From: an uncultured Eggerthella sp.
Lineage (GTDB): Bacteria; Actinomycetota; Coriobacteriia; Coriobacteriales; Eggerthellaceae
Direction of reading: 5' to 3'
Assembly (NCBI GenBank): GCA_900542265.1
Contig: UQML01000002.1
Span: 1-64,000, forward strand
DNA: 64,000 bases
Under the pieces are notes generated by a model. It was not told where the DNA came from and did no database searches. It saw only the letters and a list, made by a program, of their open reading frames with translations. Each line of letters opens with the position of its first letter. Within the stretch, counting starts at the first letter, position 1. Below are positions 1 through 8,665 of the stretch, in pieces. The position numbers and the translations under genes are program-made.

Positions 1-64
1 ATGCGCCAATCGCACGAGGTCAGTACACATAGTACCAAACTGTCACTTTCATTTTCCTTAACTT

Positions 65-109
65 ATTCTATTATTCTTAAGTGAGAATAATAGAATTATT
101 CTTAAGTGA
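65..109. promoter_or_regulatory. Palindromic operator upstream of modA
   Basis: Perfect 13-base arms at 65-77 and 84-96 (core CTATTATTCT / AGAATAATAG) flank six bases. A 15-base piece of it (70-84) is repeated directly at 95-109. The same palindrome core recurs at 15804-15837 in front of fdhA/selA. Seen directly; that it binds a molybdate- or formate-responsive regulator is inference. It lies 28-72 bases before the modA start. Confidence 0.7.
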
Positions 110-136
110 CACAAATCTGTTAGGAAGGAAAGCCCG

Positions 137-952
137 ATGAGTAAGACACGCAAGCTGCCCTTATTTGTAGCTCTTATTGCTGCCTTGGCCTTAAGCTTTT
201 GCTTAGTAGGATGCGACAACGAAGAAAAAGTTGAATTAGAACTTTTTGCCGCCAATTCATTATCTAACGCCATGGATGAAGCGACAGCAGAATATACCAA
301 ACAACACCCTAACGTAACTTTTAAAGATCCTCAGTATGAGGCTTCCGGCACTCTTGCTCAAAAAATCATTGCAGGCGCTAAACCTGACATCTTTATTTCT
401 GCAAACCAAAAAAACATGACCCTGCTTGAAGATGATGATTTCATCTCTCCCGAAGCTGCCTCTAATCTTTTTAAGAATGATCTCGTAATTGTCGCTGCCG
501 AAAATTCAGATATCGATGAGATTACTCTCGAAGAAGCAGCATCAGGCAAGTACACCATCGCTCTTGGCGATGACAACGTACCAGCTGGCACCTATGCTAA
601 ACAAGCACTTTCACACGTTGGTTGTTACACGTCAAACACAGGCTCTGACGGCGAGATTACCGGCCCTATTGTTGGCAAAGTAACAGAAGCTGACAAAGTA
701 GGCTCTGTGTGTGCTTATGCTGAATCAGGAGATGTTGACCTAGGCTTTGTCTATAGCTCAGATGTAATGCGCTACGGTGGTGTCAAAGTTGTATGCGAAG
801 TACCCCTCGGCGCTTATGACACCATCGCCTATCCTGCTGCTGTTACCTTAGTTTCTGAACATGACAAAGAAGCTCAAGACTTCCTCGAGTGGTGCCGTAC
901 CGATAAAACTGCATCACAAATTTGGCAAAAATGGGGCTTTGAACTTGCGTAA
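137..952 (+). CDS. modA: Molybdate ABC transporter substrate-binding lipoprotein ModA
   Basis: Extracellular molybdate (or tungstate) binding protein that delivers the oxyanion to the ModBC transporter. 271 residues, usual for the family. The N-terminus is a lipoprotein signal peptide with hydrophobic stretch 8-25 and lipobox LVGC (Cys26). The mature part starts with the family pattern ELFAANSLSNAMDE and contains DIFISANQKNM and GDDNVPAGTYAKQAL, all typical of ModA. The start is ATG with a GGAAGGAAAG ribosome site. It heads modA-modB-modC-moaA-moaC and stands just behind the palindrome at 65-109, which probably controls it. Confidence 0.93.
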   Translation: MSKTRKLPLFVALIAALALSFCLVGCDNEEKVELELFAANSLSNAMDEATAEYTKQHPNVTFKDPQYEASGTLAQKIIAGAKPDIFISANQKNMTLLEDDDFISPEAASNLFKNDLVIVAAENSDIDEITLEEAASGKYTIALGDDNVPAGTYAKQALSHVGCYTSNTGSDGEITGPIVGKVTEADKVGSVCAYAESGDVDLGFVYSSDVMRYGGVKVVCEVPLGAYDTIAYPAAVTLVSEHDKEAQDFLEWCRTDKTASQIWQKWGFELA

Positions 953-954
953 TA

Positions 955-2463
955 ATGGGTGCTTTAATTAAGCATACTCATCATTTATTGAGTGCTCCTC
1001 TTACAGGAGGCTCTGCAGCACATCATTTTACCTATTTACTGCGCACAATAACTCTTGCTCTTGTGTTTATAGGGGGGATCTACCTTGCGGTACCCCCCCT
1101 CATTCAGAGCACCTATGCCTATGCTGACGAAGCAGATGTACAAACAACACCTCAAGCATCTATGCAACTATCCATTGCAAACGATTCACTTGATACATCT
1201 TTCGAAATCTCAGCAGAAGGAACTAACGCCACCGCACCTGATTTTTCATTTGATGTGGCAGATTTTTCGCGTATTGAAAAAGGGTCAAACCGCCCTTTTG
1301 ATGGGATCTATCATGGATATACCTATCTTATGGATGAACCCAAAGACTCACTCACCCTCATTGCCACAACCAACACTATTGTGGTCTATATCCCCTCAAG
1401 CTTTTTAAATGAGCTCTCACTCTCTTTAGATGACGCACAAACCCTTAAAGAGTTCATTACTCTTTTGACCGCACTTGATGACAATGCATCACAGGGAAAT
1501 AAAAAACTTGGCAAAGAAATCCCTTGGTTGTTTACCTCAGACAAACAATTTACTCATAATGGCGTAACCTATAGCTTTTCGGAAGAATACGAACCGGGAT
1601 ATTGGTATACCTCAGTTCAAGGTGCCGATGGGTCAGATATTACAGATCCCAACAATCCTTATTACACCCGTCTTGGACACGTAGATTACGCAACTCTCCA
1701 GCCTCCACAAAGCGCATTTATTTCCAAAGAGCCTTCTGGCCTTGATGCCATTGGGGCTTTTTTCTCAAAAATTGACTATTCTCCTTTGTGGGTGACGCTC
1801 AAAACAACAGGAACAGCCCTCGTCATCATCTTCATCTTAGGACTACTAGCTGCTTGGTGGTCACTGCGCTTATCTCCGCGTGCACAAGATATTGCTGATG
1901 CAATTCTTACGATCCCCATGGTGCTTCCTCCAACCGTGTGTGGCTTTTTACTTCTCCTGCTCCTAGGACGCAACACACCCCTTGGAAATTGGTTTGACCA
2001 AATTGGATTTCCTCTTGTTTTCAGCTGGCCAGCAACCGTTATTGCCGCCGTTGTCGTAGCCTTTCCTCTCATGTATCGCTCCGCACGAGGCGCCTTTGAA
2101 AACCTTGATCCTCATATGCTTGACGCAGCACGGACGTTAGGCTGGGGAGAAGGAAAAATCTTTGTCAAACTCATGTTGCCGCTTGCCTGGTCCTCAATTG
2201 CAGCGGGAACAATGCTTGCCTTTGCTCGTGCTTTAGGCGAATTTGGCGCAACACTTTTCGTTGCAGGCAATTATGTCGGGATCACCCGTACAATCCCCAT
2301 CGCTATCTATTTCGAATGGATGAGCGGCAATATTGATGTAGCGCTCTTCTGGACTGTCGTTGTGATGATCGTATCGTTTGCAGCAATTTTTGTTATTAAC
2401 GTCTGGTCAAGGCGCACCACAAAATATCGATTGCCCCACACGCAGGCCGATACGAAAGAGTAA
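955..2463 (+). CDS. modB: Molybdate ABC transporter permease ModB with large extracytoplasmic domain
   Basis: Membrane channel of the molybdate importer. The C-terminal part, about residues 275-490, is a normal ModB permease: several membrane helices and the ATPase-contact loop around DAARTLGWGEGKIFVKLMLP, followed by ARALGEFGATLFVAG. Family members are about 225 residues; this one is 502. The extra N-terminal 270 residues contain one helix (about 27-50) ending in AYA, then about 220 soluble, acidic residues that should lie outside the cell. I do not recognise this domain. It begins 2 bases after the modA stop and is followed at once by modC, so its role in molybdate transport is secure but the extension's role is not. 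Confidence 0.9.
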   Translation: MGALIKHTHHLLSAPLTGGSAAHHFTYLLRTITLALVFIGGIYLAVPPLIQSTYAYADEADVQTTPQASMQLSIANDSLDTSFEISAEGTNATAPDFSFDVADFSRIEKGSNRPFDGIYHGYTYLMDEPKDSLTLIATTNTIVVYIPSSFLNELSLSLDDAQTLKEFITLLTALDDNASQGNKKLGKEIPWLFTSDKQFTHNGVTYSFSEEYEPGYWYTSVQGADGSDITDPNNPYYTRLGHVDYATLQPPQSAFISKEPSGLDAIGAFFSKIDYSPLWVTLKTTGTALVIIFILGLLAAWWSLRLSPRAQDIADAILTIPMVLPPTVCGFLLLLLLGRNTPLGNWFDQIGFPLVFSWPATVIAAVVVAFPLMYRSARGAFENLDPHMLDAARTLGWGEGKIFVKLMLPLAWSSIAAGTMLAFARALGEFGATLFVAGNYVGITRTIPIAIYFEWMSGNIDVALFWTVVVMIVSFAAIFVINVWSRRTTKYRLPHTQADTKE

Positions 2464-2466
2464 TTC

Positions 2467-3609
2467 ATGAGTCTCGTCGTTGACATCATTAAAAAACTGC
2501 CTGATTTTACGCTTGATGTTGCTTTTGAAGCAGGTAATGAAACGCTTGGATTTTTGGGTGCCTCAGGCTGCGGTAAATCACTTACGTTGCGCTGTATTGC
2601 TGGTATTGATACACCTGATGAGGGAAAAATTGTAGTCAATGGCACCACGTTTTTTGACAAGGCAGCAGGCAAAAAACCTCGCATTAATTTGAGCGCACAA
2701 GAGCGTAAAACGGCACTCCTTTTTCAAAACTATCAACTTTTTCCCAATCTTGATGTATATGCCAATGTTGCTGCCGGACTTTCACCTAGAATTCCCCAAA
2801 CTGAACTTGATCATGCAGTTCGCGTTCAACTGCAGCGATTCGGTCTTATTGGTCTCGAACAGCGCTACCCCGCACAACTTTCAGGAGGACAACAGCAACG
2901 CGTAGCACTTGCCCGCATGCTTGCGGCTCAACCTGGCATCTTAATGCTTGACGAGCCTTTTTCCGCACTTGACGCTCACCTTAAAAGCGAGCTAGAGCAA
3001 AATCTCATCTCGCTTTTCCAGCAATATGAGGGAACTATTCTCTATATCTCTCACGATATTGATGAGGCCTATCGCTTTTGCGATCGTATTGCTGTAGTCA
3101 ACGATGGGCACATTGATGAACTTGCGCCCAAACATGACGTTATCGCCAACCCACAAAGTCTTGCTGCTATTAGGCTTTCTGGCTGCAAGAATACAACACC
3201 AGCCCTCTATATTGATGACCATCACGTCAGGCTCCCTCAGTGGGGTATCACGTTTTACAGCCAAAACATTGTTGATCCTCATGTCGCCTGGCTTGGCATA
3301 CGCGCCTACTATATTAAACGTCTCTTCCCTGACGACAAACAGCCTGATCATAATGTTTTTCGCATGCGTTGTGATCGAGTATCCGACTCTCGTTTTGAAC
3401 GTGCTGTCATGGTTGCTTTCTTAGATGCGCATCATGACGATGGGTCGGTCTGGAATGACTACGTTAATGATGAATCAATGCGGTTTTTTAAAACCCACGT
3501 CCGCTGGAATGTTGATAAGCATATGGTTTCAGATTATCTTCTTCCTCAAGAAGGAGACGAGCTTACACTCCACTTCCCACCTGATGCCCTCTACCTCGTC
3601 ACCCATTAA
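2467..3609 (+). CDS. modC: Molybdate ABC transporter ATP-binding protein ModC
   Basis: Cytoplasmic ATPase that powers molybdate import through ModB. Walker A GASGCGKS lies near residue 33, the signature LSGGQQQRVALAR and Walker B ILMLDEPFSALD follow, then the switch His in YISHDIDEAYR. 380 residues; after residue 230 there is a C-terminal extension comparable in place to the MOP/TOBE domain of ModC, though I cannot see a clear repeat of that fold. It starts 3 bases after modB and is cotranscribed. Confidence 0.92.
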   Translation: MSLVVDIIKKLPDFTLDVAFEAGNETLGFLGASGCGKSLTLRCIAGIDTPDEGKIVVNGTTFFDKAAGKKPRINLSAQERKTALLFQNYQLFPNLDVYANVAAGLSPRIPQTELDHAVRVQLQRFGLIGLEQRYPAQLSGGQQQRVALARMLAAQPGILMLDEPFSALDAHLKSELEQNLISLFQQYEGTILYISHDIDEAYRFCDRIAVVNDGHIDELAPKHDVIANPQSLAAIRLSGCKNTTPALYIDDHHVRLPQWGITFYSQNIVDPHVAWLGIRAYYIKRLFPDDKQPDHNVFRMRCDRVSDSRFERAVMVAFLDAHHDDGSVWNDYVNDESMRFFKTHVRWNVDKHMVSDYLLPQEGDELTLHFPPDALYLVTH

Positions 3610-3647
3610 CGCTCATTAAAAGACCAACAACGTACGTAAGGATTATC

Positions 3648-4670
3648 ATGCAAGATAGTTTTGGCAGAACGATAGATTATCTGCGTATCTCATTAACCGA
3701 TCGCTGTAACTTACGCTGCGTATACTGCATGCCTGAAGAAGGGGTGCATTCACTCTCTCATCATGACATCTTGCGACTTGAAGAAATTGAAACAATCGTT
3801 GCAGCAGCAGCAAATCTTGGCATTAAGCACATTCGTTTAACCGGTGGAGAACCCCTTGTTCGCAAGGGGGTTGTCGAGCTCGTCGAACACATCGCCCAAA
3901 CACCAGGAATTGAAGACGTATCTCTGACGACGAATGGAATTTTGCTCCCTGCTTACGCACATGATCTCAAACAAGCGGGACTCTCACGCGTTAACATCTC
4001 ACTTGACTCTCTTGACCCCAAACAATATCACGCTATTACCCGACGCGGTACTCTTGATGATGTTTTTGCAGGAATTGAAGCAGCTTTTGAGGCGGGTTTT
4101 GAGCCTGTTAAGCTTAACACCGTTGTTGTCCGCGAACTCAATCAAGATCTCTATGCTTTTGCTGAACTCTCAAAACGATGGCCCCTCCATGTGCGTTTTA
4201 TTGAATACATGCCTATGGGTTCAACAGCCCATAATGCTATTTGCACCTGGACTGAAGATGATGTGATTCCCGTTGCAGAGATGATCGACACAATTAACAC
4301 TACCGCAAGCAAATACAACCAGTCACTCCTTGAACCGTTAAACACAAACGACCTCAATAAGCCAACCGGATGGGGGCCAGCCACCTATTGGAGATTTCCT
4401 AATGCACGAGCAACCGTAGGCTTCATATCATCGGTCTCACAACATTTTTGTGCACAGTGCAATAGACTAAGACTGACCGCTGATGGCAAAATTCGTCCTT
4501 GTCTTTTCTCTGATACGGAATATGACAGCAAAATTATTTTGCGTGACCAAACTAATAGATCATGCAAAGAGTCACTTGAAGAGTTTCTATTGCAGGCATT
4601 TACCCATAAACCACAAGCGCATAACCACAAGATTGGAACAGCTCGCCAAATGAACCAAGTAGGAGGATAA
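3648..4670 (+). CDS. moaA: GTP 3',8-cyclase MoaA (molybdenum cofactor biosynthesis)
   Basis: Radical SAM enzyme that, with MoaC, turns GTP into cyclic pyranopterin monophosphate, the first Moco intermediate. The radical SAM cluster motif CNLRCVYC sits near residue 24, with the SAM-binding LTGGEPL behind it. The C-terminal second iron-sulfur cluster is seen as CAQCNRLRLTADGKIRPC. The protein ends in Gly-Gly, as MoaA does. 340 residues, normal. It follows modC by 38 bases and precedes moaC, an operon that ties cofactor synthesis to molybdate uptake. Confidence 0.96.
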   Translation: MQDSFGRTIDYLRISLTDRCNLRCVYCMPEEGVHSLSHHDILRLEEIETIVAAAANLGIKHIRLTGGEPLVRKGVVELVEHIAQTPGIEDVSLTTNGILLPAYAHDLKQAGLSRVNISLDSLDPKQYHAITRRGTLDDVFAGIEAAFEAGFEPVKLNTVVVRELNQDLYAFAELSKRWPLHVRFIEYMPMGSTAHNAICTWTEDDVIPVAEMIDTINTTASKYNQSLLEPLNTNDLNKPTGWGPATYWRFPNARATVGFISSVSQHFCAQCNRLRLTADGKIRPCLFSDTEYDSKIILRDQTNRSCKESLEEFLLQAFTHKPQAHNHKIGTARQMNQVGG

Positions 4671-4674
4671 ATCC

Positions 4675-5256
4675 ATGACCGACTCTCACACCCTACCACA
4701 AGAACCCCCATCACCTGCTTCATCATCTTCTTGTCTGGAGACACCATCAAACCAGCTTACTCATATCAATGAAGCAGGTGATGCACATATGGTCGATGTG
4801 GACTACAAGGATATCACCTCTCGTCGTGCAATTGCTGAAGGCTTCATCCATATGCATCCTGAAACGCTTAATCTTATTGTGTCAGGAACTGCTAAAAAAG
4901 GCGATGTGCTAGCCACTGCGCGTATTGCAGGTATTATGGCAGCCAAAAAAACCAGCGACCTTATCCCTCTTTGTCATCCCCTCATGTTAACTTCGATTGA
5001 AGTAGAACTCACACCCGTATTTCCCCCTACCCTTGATCAAGCATCTACACTTGATCAGCACTGTGGCATTCACGTACAAGCCACAACTGCACTATCAGGA
5101 AAAACGGGAGTAGAGATGGAAGCGCTTACCGCAGTAAGCATAGCGTGCCTAACCTTATACGATATGTGCAAAGCGGTTGACCGTGGTATGGAGATTGATA
5201 CCATTCGTCTCGTACATAAAGAAGGTGGAAAATCAGGCGTATGGCAGCGCGCTTAG
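4675..5256 (+). CDS. moaC: Cyclic pyranopterin monophosphate synthase MoaC
   Basis: Completes cyclic pyranopterin monophosphate formation from the MoaA product. Family landmarks are MVDVDYKDITSRRAIAEG, the active-site region KKTSDLIPLCHPL, and GKTGVEMEALTAVS with DMCKAVDRGM. At 193 residues it is about 30 longer than usual, owing to a Ser/Pro-rich N-terminus; the ATG has a strong AGGAGG site, so I keep that start. It begins 4 bases after moaA. The next gene, mogA, is convergent, with only 8 bases between the stops and no obvious terminator. Confidence 0.96.
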   Translation: MTDSHTLPQEPPSPASSSSCLETPSNQLTHINEAGDAHMVDVDYKDITSRRAIAEGFIHMHPETLNLIVSGTAKKGDVLATARIAGIMAAKKTSDLIPLCHPLMLTSIEVELTPVFPPTLDQASTLDQHCGIHVQATTALSGKTGVEMEALTAVSIACLTLYDMCKAVDRGMEIDTIRLVHKEGGKSGVWQRA

Positions 5257-5264
5257 CACCCTGT

Positions 5265-5762
5265 TTAATGCCCTACCCCTGCTGTCATCTGGATGGCATG
5301 CTCAAGCACATCAACGATAGCACGCCAATTCTCTCGCGCAGCTTTTTCGCTTCCGGGAATATTAATCACGAGCGTCTTTCCTCGTTGCATACAAACTCCG
5401 CGTGAGAGCATAGCGCGCGGAGTAAATTGCATACTGTAAGCACGCATACCTTCAGCAAGTCCAGGCACCTCACGTTCACAAACATCACGCGTTGCCTCCG
5501 GTGTAACATCACGCAACGACATTCCCGTACCGCCACAGGTAAGAACAATATCAACGCCAAGCTCATCGGTTGCATCAGTTATAGCTTGCGCAATTTCTAG
5601 GCGATCATCTACTACCACCACATGACGTGCAACTACCCATCCCCGATCCTCAATCAAAGAAGCCAGAGCAGCGCCCGCACTATCTTGAATAAGATCACGC
5701 GTATCAGAGCACGTTATCAGCGCAAACGTGAGTGGTCGATCAATTCTTGTTGCTTTATCCAT
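5265..5762 (-). CDS. mogA: Molybdopterin adenylyltransferase, MogA/MoaB family
   Basis: Adenylates molybdopterin ahead of metal insertion by MoeA. 165 residues with the MoCF-domain motifs LTCGGTGMSLRDVTPEAT and NIPGSEKAARENWR. The start ATG directly abuts the moeA stop, so the two are translationally coupled and are likely to act in sequence. Choice between the names MogA and MoaB is not possible from sequence alone; the neighbour MoeA and a single copy here favour the adenylyltransferase role. Confidence 0.92.
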   Translation of the reverse strand: MDKATRIDRPLTFALITCSDTRDLIQDSAGAALASLIEDRGWVVARHVVVVDDRLEIAQAITDATDELGVDIVLTCGGTGMSLRDVTPEATRDVCEREVPGLAEGMRAYSMQFTPRAMLSRGVCMQRGKTLVINIPGSEKAARENWRAIVDVLEHAIQMTAGVGH

Positions 5763-7034
5763 TTAAATCACCACACCCTCTTCAATATCAAGAAGCACAC
5801 ACTCAACGAGCGTTCCTGATTCAACCTTTTTGGCATCAGGTACTCCTTCAGGAAGAATGGCCAAGCAACTCCCTTGCTGCAGAGCGCCAAATAGCCCTGA
5901 GCTTTGGTTTTGGGCAGGTATAACGATGAGGTTACTTTCATCGTCGCGCTCAACTGAAGCTCGCAGATATATGCGACGGGGATCTTTTTTCTTTTGATCC
6001 TTTACCAAGCGCGCCCATACCCGTGGTCGCTCAAAGCTCTGATACCCCTGTATCTTTCTAAGAGCGGGACGAATAAGCATCTCAAACCCACAATAGGCAG
6101 CCGCAGGATTGCCGGGAAGTCCAAACACTGGTGTTTCATTAATAAGACCAAATGTTTGCGCCTTGCCCGGACGCATGTTCACGAGCGTCATAAGCAATGC
6201 GCCGTTTTCAGAAACAACATCTTTAATGTAGTCGTAATCACCATTTGAAGCGCCCCCCGTAGTAATAACAAAATCATGTGAGGCAACTGCTTCAGTCACT
6301 ACAGCAGCAATAGCGCTTTTATCATCTTTACAAATGGGATAAAGATGCGCAATACCACCCGCTGCTTGCACGCAAGCACCAATAGCAAAACTATTCCCAT
6401 CGCGAATATGCCCTGCATGGGGTATCTCTGTTGGCGGCACCAACTCTGCCCCAAGCGCGATCACCGCAACACGAGGACGTCTATAGACGTCTACTTCAAT
6501 CACACCACAACTTGCTAAAAATCCCACACCAGCAGGATGGATTACTTCTCCTTCACGAAGCGCAACCATGCCTGCTTTAAGCTCTTCACCTGCTTCACGA
6601 ATGTTTGCTCCTACAGGCGATGGGGCACTAAAGGCTACAGAAGACCCCTCTTTTCCGTCCCCTTGACCATATGAAACAATTTCATATTTCACGACCGTAT
6701 CTGCATCCTCAGGAACTGGGGCTCCTGTCATAATGCGAACACACTCACCAGAGCAAAGTGCTCCCTCATAAGTTGACCCTGCAGGAACTTCCGCAACAAC
6801 ACGCAGCATGACTGGGTTATCAGCACAAGCAGTCACAATATCGGCGCTCTTAAGCGCAAATCCGTCCATGGCTGCATGGGCAAACGGAGAAATATCGATA
6901 TCTGTTGCAACATCACGAGCACACACTCGTCCTACCGACTCCAACAAGAACACCTTTTCAATTTCGAGATGCTGTATCGTTGCAAGAACAATTTCGCGCG
7001 CTTGCTCAACATCAACCATATCCATATCATGCAT
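5763..7034 (-). CDS. moeA: Molybdopterin molybdenumtransferase MoeA
   Basis: Inserts molybdate into adenylated molybdopterin to give active Moco. 423 residues, normal. Domains in order: N-terminal linker with HAAMDGFAL and IMTGAPVPEDADTVV, the MoCF-like central domain with TTGGASNGDYDYI and FGLPGNPAAAYCGFE, and a C-terminal beta domain from about residue 335. It is expressed with mogA downstream and lies behind the FmdE gene on the same strand. The ribosome site AAAAGG stands upstream of the ATG. Confidence 0.95.
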   Translation of the reverse strand: MHDMDMVDVEQAREIVLATIQHLEIEKVFLLESVGRVCARDVATDIDISPFAHAAMDGFALKSADIVTACADNPVMLRVVAEVPAGSTYEGALCSGECVRIMTGAPVPEDADTVVKYEIVSYGQGDGKEGSSVAFSAPSPVGANIREAGEELKAGMVALREGEVIHPAGVGFLASCGVIEVDVYRRPRVAVIALGAELVPPTEIPHAGHIRDGNSFAIGACVQAAGGIAHLYPICKDDKSAIAAVVTEAVASHDFVITTGGASNGDYDYIKDVVSENGALLMTLVNMRPGKAQTFGLINETPVFGLPGNPAAAYCGFEMLIRPALRKIQGYQSFERPRVWARLVKDQKKKDPRRIYLRASVERDDESNLIVIPAQNQSSGLFGALQQGSCLAILPEGVPDAKKVESGTLVECVLLDIEEGVVI

Positions 7035-7067
7035 AGCTCATTATTCCTTTTCACTGTAACGAGACGT

Positions 7068-7625
7068 TTAATCCCTTGGTGCAAGTACGCGATAATAATT
7101 CGCGCCTGCGCAGCCACGGCAAAGCGTAATGCCTGCATCGGTAACTATTTCGCGTCCATCGGTAACTTGTTCACCGCAAAGTTCACACCGACAAACTTGC
7201 TTAGGCTTTCCCGGAAGATCAAGGTCGGTTAGATCAACCTCAACTCGCTGCACCTTAAAAAGATCCTCATCAGATTTAGCAGCGAACCACGCTTTTAAGT
7301 CTGCATCTTTGGGGCACTTTTCGCTGATATTGGTAAGACGAATTGCTTCTCCTGTTTGCATGTTGTAAAACGTCGCTGCCTGTTTTCCAAAATCAAGACA
7401 TTTCATACGCCGCTTACCGGGGTGACAATTTGTTACCACCATAATGGCATCAGTAAGACAGCGATCGCACTCAACAAACACAATCAAATCACGAAAGGTA
7501 TCAGGATTGTCAATGTCAAAATAGCGCAAAGCATAGCGCGCCATACGCACGCCAGTCATCTGACCTCCACACAAATGGCCATGAAAGGAAACGGCACGTT
7601 CAAGATCTTCGTCAAATGTTTTCAT
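7068..7625 (-). CDS. FmdE-family protein, zinc-ribbon C-terminus
   Basis: Member of the FmdE family, named after a gene in the molybdenum formylmethanofuran dehydrogenase operon; its biochemical role is unknown. The N-terminal domain has the hallmark FHGHLCGGQMTG, then DRCLTDAIMVVTNCHPGKRRM. The C-terminus, about residues 140-185, is a four-Cys zinc ribbon (CELCG and CRGC). I start at the internal ATG (185 residues); a longer reading would run back into the methyltransferase gene upstream. The start follows the His-tailed methyltransferase by 13 bases, and moeA follows by 33. A paralog lies at 41617-42210. A chaperone or metal-handling role for Moco or formate dehydrogenase is inference. Confidence 0.85.
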   Translation of the reverse strand: MKTFDEDLERAVSFHGHLCGGQMTGVRMARYALRYFDIDNPDTFRDLIVFVECDRCLTDAIMVVTNCHPGKRRMKCLDFGKQAATFYNMQTGEAIRLTNISEKCPKDADLKAWFAAKSDEDLFKVQRVEVDLTDLDLPGKPKQVCRCELCGEQVTDGREIVTDAGITLCRGCAGANYYRVLAPRD

Positions 7626-7638
7626 ACGTTCTCTTCCC

Positions 7639-8544
7639 CTAGTGATGATGGTGATGATGATGGTGACCTGAGTGTCCGTGAGATGCATGGCTGTCAGGAA
7701 CAAATTCTGCTGATGCAGCATCTGGCTTATCCCAAAAGATAAAAGCCCAGATGACCTTCCTTGGCTCATCAAGTTCCCAACCTTCTGCAACTTTTTTGAG
7801 GTGTTTTTTAACCCAGGCAGCAATAGCTTTCTCGGCGCGTTTGCGTTGTTCTTTTGTAAGGGTAACCTGTGCAATTTCGAGCATATCTTGGTATTTTTTT
7901 AGTGCGGTTTCTTCAGAGTCAAATACCTCATTTTTATACGAGGTGATGTAAGAGACTTGAGGAAAATAGCCAAGCTCTGAAGCAATGCCGAAAGCATACA
8001 GCGCATCATTGTGTTTGTGTGGAACAATACCAATATCAGTAAGCATACGCCCATCAAGACGAGGTGACATACCAGTAGTTACGGTAATACATACACGTCT
8101 CTGTGCTACTTCATTAAGTTTTTTGAGCGCATCTTCCATATCAGACGTAATAATAGAACGCGAAGCGAGCGCAATGTCATAACTTCCTGGCTTAATGCCA
8201 GCACGAAGCCAATCATCTGACCACGCAAGCTCCTTTGTCTCAATACGCTTTGCACAATTTTGAGGAATACGCGCTTCCAAAGCAGAAAGCATACCTTGAG
8301 AAAAATCTGCTGCGAGCACTTTATGAAAATGCTCAGCAAGTGGTATCGCAATACTGCCTGACCCACATCCCATATCAAAAACAGAATCTCCTAGTTGAAG
8401 ATCCATCTTTTCAATACATTGCTCTACATAATCTGAAGGGGCGTCTTTTGCACCAAAACTTTCCGCTCGTTCATTCCAGTGCTGCGCATCGTCAGGATGA
8501 CGGCGTTGCATACTTAATTTGCGCCACTCTTGTGCTAAATCCAT
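7639..8544 (-). CDS. SAM-dependent methyltransferase with natural C-terminal His8 tail
   Basis: Class I SAM methyltransferase: motif I VFDMGCGSGSIAIPLA near residue 55, followed by a Rossmann-like fold. Substrate unknown. The last residues are HASHGHSG followed by eight histidines encoded at 7642-7665, a metal-binding tail typical of nickel or other metal chaperones. Start: ATG at 8544 with GGTGGGAG just upstream; the GTG 12 bases earlier would overlap that ribosome site. It shares LYxF-type and GxxPxV segments with the methyltransferase at 38677-39492, so the two are paralogs, and each is linked to an FmdE gene. Confidence 0.85.
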   Translation of the reverse strand: MDLAQEWRKLSMQRRHPDDAQHWNERAESFGAKDAPSDYVEQCIEKMDLQLGDSVFDMGCGSGSIAIPLAEHFHKVLAADFSQGMLSALEARIPQNCAKRIETKELAWSDDWLRAGIKPGSYDIALASRSIITSDMEDALKKLNEVAQRRVCITVTTGMSPRLDGRMLTDIGIVPHKHNDALYAFGIASELGYFPQVSYITSYKNEVFDSEETALKKYQDMLEIAQVTLTKEQRKRAEKAIAAWVKKHLKKVAEGWELDEPRKVIWAFIFWDKPDAASAEFVPDSHASHGHSGHHHHHHHH

Positions 8545-8665
8545 TCCGACTCCCACCTAATTCCCTAGTCGGCTCCGTAACAAAACAAGGCTCTCAAATA
8601 AGCCTCGCTTTAACAAACATACCTTATGGTTCTATTTTAGGATAACGGTTCTAAGGAACAGAATC

